A DNA stretch of 64,000 nucleotides, from contig CM050447.1 in the NCBI GenBank assembly GCA_027563935.2, positions 85,793,461 through 85,857,460 of the forward strand. Direction: 5' to 3'. Source of the stretch: Costus lasius (lineage: Eukaryota > Streptophyta > Magnoliopsida > Zingiberales > Costaceae). The position numbers and the translations under genes were made by a program. The notes beneath the pieces were generated by a model. That model made no database searches, was not told the DNA's origin, and saw nothing but the letters and a program-made list of their open reading frames with translations. Of this stretch, positions 10,558 to 20,881 are shown piece after piece (position 1 is the stretch's first letter; each line of letters begins with the position of its first letter).

Positions 10558-12335
10558 ATAGTTCCTTGTATGATTCATATGATTGCTTATAGTGATCCTT
10601 ATTTGCGCTTAAGAGTAGATCTAAAGGTATAGGTCATCATGCGAAACTAGATGTATGTTTATTACTTGTTGGCGCATGTATGATGTTTGGCGCATGTTGC
10701 TGTTTTTGTCAAAAACAAAACTTATCTTGCGCGCATCCATTAGATCTAAGCGCCTGCTTTAAAATCTTAGACGGGTTATTAGGGTTGAAGTCATCGTCCA
10801 GTATAGTCCCAACAGTCTGATCAGACCATCTGACAGCCTAGATGGGTCGACCAGATGGCACCTATGCGCAAGCATGTGGTGGCTATTGGTCGACTGCAGA
10901 AAGGCGTGTAGCGATGTCTGATTGAGACAACCAGTGAACGCTCATGATTAAGGCCCGGGGTCACACCCGCTTGCCAGAACTCATGAGGGACGTTCAGCCC
11001 TTAACGCATGCATTGTTGATCATGAGGTCGACTCAAGTCGGTTATGACTTGGTGCATGCAAGGGCAGGGGGTCTGACTAGGTCTGATGAGTGGATCCCTA
11101 TTAATGGACCGTTGTAAGGTAGTAGGGCACATAAGGAAATAAAATGAAGCCAATAGGTTTTTCAAAAATTTTATTTTCTTGATTGGATCACATGATGTTT
11201 GTATAACATGGTGAGTGTTTATTTCATCTTATGTGGGCTGCCCAAATTTAATGTGTGCTGTGCTGGGGCCTGCGTGCCTGGATTGATATTGTAAATTATT
11301 TATTGTGATCTACGCATCACATTTTAATTAATTTATAATGTGTAATTGACCTGCGAGTCAATCATGTCTAGATAGATTAAATTGTATTTTAATCAGACAT
11401 GAGCACAGAGCACACATGGCAGAGGCGCATGCAGCAAGTGGCTTCACCAGTGGGAGGTCTAGAGTTCGACTCTAGGACAGGCTCATTTTACCTGGTGGGC
11501 GCATCTAAGCTGTAGTGGGCGCTTGGGCCCGGGTTGGGCCAGATGAAATGCTAAAGACCCATGAAGAGCTCAAGTGAAGACTTAAGTTAATTAGGGTCTT
11601 ACTTAGGCGGGCTTTTACCACATAAGATAATCATGCTTTCAATTTACTGTTTAAGTAATTTAGTAACTGCATGATTTATTCTTCTGCTATCACCATAGGA
11701 TTTGTATGATAGTAAGAAGATAAAAGGACCGTTAAAATCCAACGATGAATATCAAGCACGATAGCCTTCTGACGCGAAACCTCATTGTTCTGACTATCGT
11801 TGGGGTCGTGTTGTACCCACTCAGTGGGCACGCCCATCTATCTTCAGACGATGTGTGATTACACCTGCGTGTTACAGAGAAGGGATTTATCGCTTCTCGT
11901 TGCTCAGCATAGCACGTGGTGGTCGAGGAAGTAGGTCGGGTCAGCTTGACCATGTAGGCTACATATTGAGCATATGGTAGCTATATGGAGGCAGCCATCT
12001 GTGGGATCAGAGACTGTGTTGTACCAACTCAGTTGGCACAGTCTGCTGGATTGCCCAGATGAAGGGGAATCGCACGGGTTAGCGATTGGTAGGGATTGCC
12101 TACCAGAGATTAGTGCTTGTACTCTCTGTGCATCTTATCTCGCCTGAGCGGGACGCAGAGACCAAGTATGAAATCTGGATCCCATCTCACTAAAAGAGTT
12201 TTACTCTTTCGGACTGTTTTACTGGATTTTTCAGTCAGATAAAATAGTGAGAAAAGAATCATTCTTAAGTCCTGAATTGATTCTAACATTGATACTGACC
12301 TTGCTGTTCTTGCATTGTTGTAGATTCCTGCAGCA
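10558..12335 (+). other. Long untranslated leader of copia copy 1
   Basis: About 1.8 kb separates the primer site from the gag start. It holds no convincing frame, yet wording and order are shared with the leaders of copies 2, 3 and 4. Shared blocks include the 'gtcgactgca..ggcgtgtagcgatgtctg' block and the 'cccggggtcacacccgcttgcc' block (about 10890-10980). A tRNA-like module lies at 11405-11476. The end (12301-12323) is pyrimidine-rich and closes with tgttgtag, like a splice acceptor, 12 bp before the gag ATG. Confidence 0.6.
11405..11476 (+). other. tRNA-like module in the copy 1 leader
   Basis: An A-box-like stretch 'agcacacatggcagagg' (11409-11425) is followed about 35 bp later by a T-arm-like hairpin ctagag-ttcga-ctctag (11459-11475). 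The copy 4 counterpart (48236-48312) is closer to consensus. The T-loop is two bases short and the acceptor stem does not pair, so it is not a functional tRNA gene. Confidence 0.35.
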
Positions 12336-13854
12336 ATGAACACCACAAATTTCAATGTGCGATCCCTACTGGAAAGGGAGAAGTTTGCTGGGCCAAACTT
12401 CTCAGACTGGTACGGACACCTTAAGATTGTTCTTATGGCTGAGAGGAAGCTGTATGTCCTCGAGACGGCAATACCGCCTCAACCCGCTGCGAACGCCGCA
12501 AGGGCGGTTCGGGAAGCTTATGAGAAGCATGTCAATGATAGCATTGATGTCGCTTGCCTTATGCTAGCGTCTATGACGCCACAGCTGCAGCGTCAGCATG
12601 AGGATTTATCTGCTATAGAAATTATAGCAAACCTCAAGATGTTGTATGCTGCACAGGCAAGGACTGAACGCTATAACTTGACGAAACTTTTCTTTCAGAG
12701 CAAACTGACTGAAGGGAGTCCAGTGGGAGCTCACGTACTCAAGATGATTGGGTACAAGGAGGCTCTAGAGAAACTGGGACACACCATCAATCAGGAGCTT
12801 GTTGTAGACATCATCCTGCAGTCTCTCCCGGCCTCTTTCGATCCATTCATTATTAATTTTAATATGAACAAGATCGACTGTACGCCGGCGGAGTTACTGA
12901 ACATGCTCCTTACTACAGAGCAGACTCTTGAGAAGGGAAAGCCTTCATCCTCTGTCCTAATGGTTCCTTCTAGGAACAAGAAGAAGGGGAAGAAGGGGAA
13001 GAAGGGCAAAGCCCCTATCAAGAGCTACAACAAGGCTCTAAAGCAAAAGATAAAGCGGTCAAAGGAATACAGATGTTTCCATTGTGGCCAGCTGGGTCAC
13101 TGGAAAAAGGACTGTAAAGCGCTCCAAGGAGACAAGAAGGGAAGCAAGCCTTTCGCTTCTGGCTCAGGTATTTTCGTGACTGAAGTCATGGTATCTTCTT
13201 CTTCTATTTCATGGGTGTTGGACACTGCATGTGGAGTTCACATTTGTTCAAATGTACAGGAACTCAAGAGAAGAAGACAGGTGGGACAGCATGAGGTGGA
13301 CCTACGAGTTGGAAACGGGGCACGGGTTGCTGCTGTTGCTGTAGGAGTTTATCACATCTCTTTACCATCTGGTCTTGTATTAGAACTGGACAATTGTTAT
13401 TTTGTACCAAGCATAACTAAGAATATTATCTCTATTCCTGCTCTTATCAGGAAAGGGTTTTCCTTTGAATGCGAATTTTCAAAGTGTTATATTTCTTTTG
13501 ATAATATTGTTTATGCTACTGGGTCGATTAACAATGGGTTATTCATGTTGGACATGGAATGTTCTATACAACAGATTGATATTAAGAAAGCCAAGTATGC
13601 TGATGACAGCACCTTGCTATGGCATAGTCGTTTAGGCCATATTAACAAGAAGCGCATTAAGCGGTTGCATGACCATGGACTACTGGGATCATTCTCCTAT
13701 GAGGAGCTTGATACATGCAAAGCTTGTTTAATGGGTAAAATGACGAAGTCTCCTTTTTCTCATAAAGGTCAAAGGGCTTCAGGTTTACTTGACCTCATTC
13801 ATAGTGATGTGTGTGGGCCATTTAGTAAACATGCCAGAGGTGGCTATTCATACT
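12336..13854 (+). pseudogene. Copia gag-pol, N-terminal part (Gag, protease, pre-integrase, integrase start), copy 1
   Basis: The first 506 codons of the polyprotein are open. Gag is followed by a lysine-rich tract, the zinc knuckle CFHCGQLGHWKKDC (near residue 247), the aspartic protease motif WVLDTAC (near residue 297), the pre-integrase H-H-C-C segment (HSRLGH...CKACLMGKM), and the first integrase Asp in IHSDVCGP. The usual start ATGAGC of the family is ACAAAT here, but an in-frame ATG nine bases upstream takes its place (MNTTNFNV). The Tekay insertion cuts the frame after 13854; a spurious stop follows in the inserted DNA. The rest resumes at 24219 in the correct frame, so before the insertion the gene was probably whole. 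Confidence 0.93.
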
Positions 13855-14880
13855 TGTAACATCCCTCAGAATCACACCCCACACGCATACAAGTAAAATA
13901 CGGGGTTTCAAAATTTTTTTACTCTTCCATTAAAACACAAGAAGAAAGCGGCATCGAAGGACATTACTACGGAACAGAAAACCGCACAGAACTGAATAGG
14001 ATCGATTACTAGGAAATAGAAATCCGGAAATCCAGAAAAAAATCCGGCAGCAAGTATTCTAAACTACTGCTGCACAGACACACATATCTTGTAACAACAA
14101 CAAACGTCCACACTACACATATGTGGAATTTCAGAAATATACAGAACTGATTATTCAGATACTAAAATAAACAACACAAATTCGGTTACACATCTCAAAT
14201 CGGACATTTCAAAATAAGAACCAATTCAATAAAAGAATCCAAGACTTGTATCCAATAATTTAAACGAAACAACTATAATATAATATCCTGAAAACAGGCA
14301 TAAGCCCTCAGGAGATAAAACATGTCATATAGGTCATAATAAATTAGGCACGCAGGCCTGATAAATCTTTAGAAGACTATTCTTAGAAATGACATCAAAC
14401 ATTAGCGTCATATTAGCTGTAGCAATTACTGTCTTGATGTCTCACCTGAAAACATTTAAACAACGGAGGTGAGCTAAAAAGCTCAGTGAGTAAAAGACAC
14501 TAAAAGTCATCCATAGTACACATCAAAAATATCATACTTAAGTTGAAATTCTTTTTATTTAACAGATAAGATAAATCAACTTAACATGCATGCTCATATC
14601 AGAAACAAACACAATCAAATACAGATACTTGTAACAATAGGCATCAAACAGGTAGGATATGAATATACCAACCCATACCAACTAACCACACCGCCTAATA
14701 CATCTAAATACAGATCGAAACAGAACTACAGAAATCAGAACTGACAGACAGAAAATCAGAATTTTCAGAGTCCAAACGGATAGTCTACATCGGAAACAGA
14801 AAGGCCACAGAAGGCCTGATGACCACAGAAGGTCTGACCCCACCTCTGCCGAGGACGAGACAATGCATGCATATCAGAAA

Positions 14881-15260
14881 CAGAATGGTAAAGGAGATAT
14901 CAGTGGGTGGCCCCCGTCTTGTCAGGACGTGGCACTCTGGTCTCCAATACCCAGAACAGAATGGTAGAGGAGGTATCAGTGGGTGGCCCCCGTCTTGTTA
15001 GGACGTGGCACTCTGGCCTCCAAAACCCAGAACTGAATGGTAGAGGAGGTATCAGTGGGTGGCCCCCGTCTTGTTAGGACGTGGCACTCTGGCCTCCAAA
15101 ACCCAGAACTGAATGGTAGAGGAGGTATCAGTGGGTGGCCCCCGTCTTGTTTGGACGTGGCACTCTGGCCTCCAATACCCAGAACTGAATGGTAGAGGAG
15201 GTATCAGTGGGTGGCCCCCGTCTTGTTAGGACGTGGCACTCTGGCCTCCAATACCTATAA
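14881..15260. repeat. Five 76-bp tandem units in the Tekay-like LTR
   Basis: Units start at 14881, 14957, 15033, 15109 and 15185. Each contains ggtggcccccgtcttgt and ggacgtggcactctgg. The same array is at 21908-22287 in the other LTR. A relative of the motif recurs in the solo LTR at 55950-56090. Confidence 0.92.
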
Positions 15261-16488
15261 CGGAACAGAAATAGTGTCTCAAGGGTCGTAGTAGACTATC
15301 AGCACCATTATAGCGCCACAGAAGGAGGGTAAGGACACGGAAGAGTGCTACACTAGGGCATAATTTTACAGAACAGATTATACTGAAACGGAGAAGTAGG
15401 ATCAACCACTACTTAATTCTTACATTATGCCCAAAGTCTAACAAACCAGAAAATGACACACCCCAATATCCAGTCCTTAAACACAGAACAGAAATTATAT
15501 GAGTGAATTCCTTACAACTAACCTTAATTCATATCAAACCATTCTATGTTCTCACAAATGTTTTAACACATTCAAGGTTTTCAGAAACTTCACAACATAT
15601 AAACAGAACAGGAAATATCCACATAACAAACAATTAAATACAGAACAGAAATTATTCATATAACAAACATTTAAACACAGAACAGAAATTATTCATGAAA
15701 TAATCTCCTCAAAATTTCTAAAACCGTGAGCTATAAAATTATTGTAAGGGGCGCCACTTTCAGAACCTTAACAGAACGTACAAATTTCATATAAATAATT
15801 TCAGTCCCCCACTACAGATAATTTTAATTACACGTTCGTGAAGAAAATTGACAAAAGCCCCAAAATTGGCTCGAACCATGATTTTCGAAAATTCCTAAGT
15901 TCTTAGTTAAATCCCCAATTTTGTTTTCTCTAAAATTTTTCATCAAACAAATAAATTTTAGAAGAACTACAGACCACAATTTAAGAGGTTAAACCATACA
16001 ATGTAAATTTTTCTCACAAAGGAATATTCGTCTAACCAAAACATAGCAGATTTATATTGTCAGATTGCAAAATATATTTTTAGTCCAATTTCGAACCAAA
16101 GCTAGTCAATATTGTATTCAAAATGAAGCTCTCTGAATCTAGTTTCCAATAAAACTGGTTTCACAAGATTTCGAATTTTAGACAGGAAGATATAAGGGTT
16201 CGAACATAGGAAGGTCAGAATTTCAGATTTCAAGAAAACAGATTCATATATCAGAGTTGCGACATTTATTTCAGATCCAATAACTAATCGAAAATAGGCG
16301 TTATGGGAGTCAAAATAAAGCTCTTCGAGCCTACGGTCTAATAAAACTGATTTGACAAGATTTCGAGCTATACCTAGGGAGATATGATGGTTCGAACACA
16401 TAAAGGTCGAAATCCAGAATTTCAGAAAACTGATTTTGTACAGCTGGATTGCAATACAGATTGAAATAAGAATACCGCTCGGATATGG

Positions 16489-16556
16489 TCGATATCATAT
16501 TCAAATTAAAGCCAAACATATCTAGTTTCATACAAAATTTATCTCGTGCGATTTGG
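16489..16556. other. 68-bp segment present here but deleted from the partner LTR
   Basis: The segment lies between tatgg (ending 16488) and its own last bases tttgg. In the partner LTR, tatgg (ending 23515) joins directly to atctatatg. The shared tgg suggests a microhomology-mediated deletion after insertion. Confidence 0.85.
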
Positions 16557-17259
16557 ATCTATATGCCATGAGATATTGGGGTTATAGTACACAAAGGTCA
16601 GATTAACGAAAACCAGAATAAGATTTACTTGCAGATTTTTGGTTCATACAGATAATCATTGCAATTAACGAATTTTAATTGAATGATAATCTACAATTTA
16701 GCGGATTAGACTCCTTAGGATCGAATTACTCACCAGAAAAAATCGCCCACAGAGAAAACGCCAAAACAGAGGATCAGGGATCTCCAGAAAGTTCGTCCAC
16801 CACTAGTCTGCCACCACCAGCGTCAGAAATTTGCAGGAGGCGCCAAACACAGTGAGGGGTGACAACACAGGCGGCTAGGGCAAGAAACAAACCAAAAATC
16901 GTGAGGGAGAGGAGCTCTCACGAATTTTCCCCCTTTTTTTTTTTATTTTTTTTCCACCCCAAACGGATCCAAGATCCAATAACCCAATTAACTTAAGTGG
17001 AAATCGGCTTTAATGGGCTTACCTGGGCTTAACCACCATGCGCCACTCCAATAACACAGAAATATGCGCCACCATGGTGGAAGAATTCCAGGAGCAAATA
17101 GTCAAGGTTGAGGGTTCGAAGCCCCAACAAAAATAATTATTTTTGCCCTGTAGGGAAAAGTCCTACAATTAGGCAAAAATCCCAAAATTTTAACCGATAA
17201 AAATACAGAAACTGAATTTCTAACCTTAAATCATAATTCAGAAAATCAAGGGCGTTACA

Positions 17260-17273
17260 TCCTCCCCCCCTTA
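17260..17273 (-). other. Polypurine tract of the Tekay-like element
   Basis: On the minus strand aaggggggggagga directly abuts the 3' LTR start TGTAACGCCC. This is the standard plus-strand priming site. Confidence 0.85.
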
Positions 17274-17288
17274 TAGAGCTTTAGTCCT

Positions 17289-19703
17289 CTAAAGCTGACC
17301 AAGCCCGTCACTGAACAGGTGAGGATGCTCCTTTCTCATCTCTGCTTCAACCTCCCAAGAGGCTTCTTCAACATACTGATTTCCCCAGATGACTTTCACA
17401 AGTGGAATAACCTTATTCCTCAGCACTTTCTCTTTTCTATCTTCAATTCTGAGAGGTTTCACCACAAAAGTCATGTTCTCTTCAAGCTGGAGAGGTTCCA
17501 ACTCCAGAACATGAGAAGGATCAGAACAATATTTTCTGAGTGCAGAAACATGGAACACATTATGGAGGTGTTCCAGTGATGGGGGCAGAGCAAGTCGATA
17601 TGCCACAGGTCCAATCCTCTCAATGATATCAAAGGGACCAATGTACCTGGGACTCAATTTTCCTCTCTTCCCAAATCTCATCACCCCTTTCATAGGCGAG
17701 ACCTTTAGGAAAACATGCTCTCCCACCAAAAACTCAAGAGGACGCCGCCTCACATCAGCATAACTCTTCTGTCTATCCTGAGCAATCTTCATCTTTTTCT
17801 GAATTTCTCTGATCTTCTCAGTGGCTTCCTGAACAGCATCAGACTTTAGCACTGTTCTGTCCCCAGTTTCCTCCCAGCATATAGGTGTTCTGCATTTCCT
17901 CCCATATAGGGCCTCATACGGAGCCATCTGTATGCTAGAGTGGAAGCTATTGTTGTAGGTGAACTCTATCAGTGATAAGTCCAGATCCCACTCAACAGAC
18001 CAGTCAATCACATAAGATCTCAGAAGATCCTCAAGTGTCTGAATAGTTCTCTCTGTCTGACCATCAGATTGAGGATGATATGCAGTGCTGAAACTCAGAT
18101 TAGTTCCCAAATCTTCCTGTAATTTCTTCCAAAACCTGGATAGAAATCGAGGATCACGATCAGAGACAATGTCCAAGGGAACTCCATGTAATCTGACAAT
18201 CTCATCGATGTACAGTTTTGCTAACCGATCCAAACTGTAAGTCATTTTGATCGGTAAGAAGTGAGCCGACTTCGTGAGTCTGTCCACAATCACCCATACG
18301 GCATCATGATTCCTTCTGGTATTGGGCAGCCCACACACAAAGTCCATACTGATATGCTCCCACTTCCACTGAGGAATAGGGAGAGACTGCATCAAACCGC
18401 CCGGCCTCTGATGCTCAGCCTTCACGGTTTGGCAAGTCAAACATCTGGACACAAACAAATGCACATCCTTCTTCATACCATGCCACCAGAAAGTCTTTTT
18501 CAGATCCTGATACATCTTGGTACTACCAGGATGAACGGTATACTTAGTGCAATGACTTTCCTTAAGAATTTCATTTCTCAACTCAGGGTCCTCAGGGACA
18601 CAGACCCTCCCACGAAATCTGAGGAGACCATCATCCGACATACTGAAATTCTCATCCCAGCCTTGCTCAGACCTCTCTTTCCACCGTAGAATATCCTGAT
18701 CTGACTGCTGCCCTGATCTCAGTCTCTGCAGTAAGTCTGACTGAACCCTGAGAGAAGCCAGAAGACCGCCTCTCTCACCCGGAGTCACACTCAGATGCAT
18801 GTCACTGAACTCCTGCAATAGTCGCCACTCCTGGACTCGCAGTGCAGCTATCTGAGTCACAGGATACCGACTAAGCGCATCAGCCACCACATTGGCTTTA
18901 CCAGACTGATATTGGATGGTGAAGTCATAATCCTTTATCAATTCAAGCCATCGCCTCTGTCTCATATTCAGCTCTTTCTGAGTGAAGATATACTTCAAGC
19001 TCTGGTGATCTGTAAACAATTCAAATGTCTGTCCAAACAGATAGTGCCTCCAGATTTTCAAGGCAAAAACTACAGCTGCCAACTCCAGATCATGTGTGGG
19101 GTAGTTTACTTCGTAATCTTTGAGTTGCCTTGAAGCATAAGCGACTACTTTTCCTTGCTGCATCAGTACAGCACCCAGACCCTTACCAGAGGCATCAGTG
19201 TAAACAGTGAACTTCTCTCCATCACAGGGAATGATGAGGATAGGAGCACTGGTCAGTCTCTTTTTCAGTTCCTGAAAACTAGAATCACAATCATCAGACC
19301 ACTCAAACTTCAAATTCTTTCTAGTTAGCTTAGTCAGAGGACCAGCCAGCTTGGAAAAACCCTCCACAAAACGGCGGTAGTATCCAGCTAAGCCCAGAAA
19401 ACTTCTGACCTCAGTCGCTGTAGTTGGTCTTCCCCAGTGAAGAATGGCCTCCACCTTCACTGGATCCACAGACACACCCTGGTCAAAAATAATGTGTCCC
19501 AGAAAGCCAATCTGATGTAACCAGAACTCACATTTGCTGGCCTTAGCATACAGCTGCTTCAGCCGCAGAATCTCCAGCACCTTGCGCAAATCCTGAGAGT
19601 GATCTTGCGCATTCTTGGAGTAGATCAGAATATCATCTATGAAGACGACCACACATTTGTCTAGAAGTTCATGAAATACTCTGTTCATCAGATCCATAAA
19701 CAC
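17289..19703 (-). pseudogene. Tekay-like Pol: RT (C-terminal part), RNase H, integrase, chromodomain
   Basis: The 804-codon frame starts within RT. FIDD is at residues 21-24. RNase H has D170 (VYTDASGKG), E207, D232 and D275. The integrase zinc segment has H384, H391, C421 and C424, and the catalytic core D454 ([10 protein letters not shown]), D515 and E551 ([11 protein letters not shown]). The tail (about 745-798, [25 protein letters not shown]) resembles the chromodomain-like end of Tekay/Del integrases, which is thought to steer insertion to chromatin marks. The upstream part of RT (19688-19978) is in another frame because one base is missing near 19700. These domains are intact, but the enzyme cannot be made as one chain. 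Confidence 0.9.
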
Positions 19704-19990
19704 TGCAGGGCATTTGTCAGTCCAAAAGGCATAACAAGAAACTCATAGTGCCCATACCTGGTCCTGAATGCAGTTTTAGGTACATCCTCCTCCTGAACTC
19801 TCAACTGATGATAGCCAGACCTCAGGTCAATTTTAGAGAATACAGTAGCACCCTGCAACTGATCAAAGAGATCATCAATACGGGGTAATGGGTACTTATT
19901 CCTAACAGTCACTTGATTGAGTTGACGGTAATCGATGCACATGCGCAAAGTACCATCCTTCTTCTTCACAAATAACACAGGTGCTCCCCA
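19688..19990 (-). pseudogene. Tekay-like RT, N-terminal fragment
   Basis: The frame reads [50 protein letters not shown] (first RT catalytic Asp) and VMPFGLTNA, the first conserved blocks of gypsy RT. It leaves the reading frame of the following RT block through a single-base deletion near 19700. Upstream it is fused directly to gag codons at about 19988-19993; the protease and the RT beginning are gone. Confidence 0.9.
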
Positions 19991-20738
19991 TGTCTACCAC
20001 TTCAGCATAAGACTCCAAGTGTAGCATAGCTACCCTTGTCCTGATGTCTTTCCTCAAGCCCCGCTGAAACTTCTTGGCTCTTCTTTCCTCGGTATTGACT
20101 AAGTGAGGAGCATACCCCGACAACCGAGCGAATGTGGCCTCATACTGATCCACCGTCAGGTCGCCCTGCTCAAGACGAATAAACTCCACCTCGCGCTCCT
20201 CAGATAAGCTAGAGGGGAAAAACTTGGCATTGAACTTCATCATGAAGTACTGCCAATCAACAACTCTGGATTCAGTTGCCGCCAGTCTGACGACTCCCTT
20301 CCACCAGTCTTCGGCATCTCCACGCAACATGAAGACAGACAAACATAGCTTGTCTGCATCATCACAGCGCAAAACCTGGAAAATCTTTTCCAGTGCCAAC
20401 AGCCAATCCTCAGCCGCTCTGGGCCCCGGACTACCATAAAATGTAGTCGGGTTCAGGTGCTAAAACTATCGTTGATGTGCGCCATCACCCAGAGGGGAAC
20501 CAGCGCCACCCACACCGTGTCCAGCCGGTTGTGACTGTGACTGAGGCTGTGTCTGCGACAGCCGCTGCAATAACTGTTGCTGAACCTCCATGTGCTGCGC
20601 CTGCTGCTGCAGCATCATCTGAGTTTGCTGCTGGATGAACGCGTTCTGTTGTTGCATCATAGCAATCATAGCCTCCATGGCCTGCCTCAGATCAGACTGT
20701 TGATCATCGTTGCTACTGCTAGATCTTGGTCGCACCAT
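19991..20738 (-). pseudogene. Tekay-like Gag with two stop codons and truncated end
   Basis: Gag begins MVRPRSSSSND at 20738, followed by a Gln/Met-rich stretch (about residues 15-75). The frame is interrupted by two TAG codons (20466-20468 and 20460-20462), then continues HLNPTTF, AAEDWLLALEKIFQVLRC, FMLRGDAEDWWKGV and EFIRLEQGDLTVDQYEATFARLSGYAPHLV, the conserved capsid core of this clade. After VVDM the frame crosses the internal deletion. The zinc knuckle is therefore missing. A dead gene in its present form. Confidence 0.85.
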
Positions 20739-20867
20739 TTTTACCTGCATCACATAACACAGTAGAATAACAACCAATATTCAATCACAAATCAGATCCT
20801 AACTTGGTTTCTAGCAATACACAAACAGAGTTTTCCTTCCCCGGAGTTTCTAATTGCTAGTAAAATT

Positions 20868-20879
20868 CCTCTGATACCA
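20868..20879 (-). other. Primer-binding site of the Tekay-like element
   Basis: On the minus strand TGGTATCAGAGG follows the 5' LTR after two bases. It fits initiator tRNA-Met at 11 of 12 positions. It sets the element's orientation. Confidence 0.88.
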
Positions 20880-20881
20880 TC

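Larger units (their letters stand above)
13855..17259 (-). repeat. Tekay-like 3' LTR (left)
   Basis: Plus-strand ends are TGTAACATCCC and GGGCGTTACA. It contains five 76-bp tandem units (14881-15260). Compared with the other LTR it retains 68 bp (16489-16556) that are missing there. Frames inside, such as 14819-15001 and 16102-16531, are chance. Confidence 0.93.

Noticed and set aside
11405..11476. Functional tRNA gene
   Set aside because: The T-loop is two bases short, the acceptor stem does not pair and no plausible anticodon arm is seen.
12791..13021. Antisense frames over copia gag (also 49632-49850, 63681-63959)
   Set aside because: They are shadows of the Lys/Gly-rich Gag linker and are conserved only because the sense gene is.
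17101..17130. B-box-like gggttcgaagcccc in the Tekay LTR (also near 24062-24090)
   Set aside because: No A-box lies at the right distance upstream, and it is on the strand opposite to the element; kept as chance.
18261..18689. 142-codon plus-strand frame over the Tekay pol
   Set aside because: It is the reverse complement of RNase H-integrase coding sequence; the minus-strand protein explains it fully.
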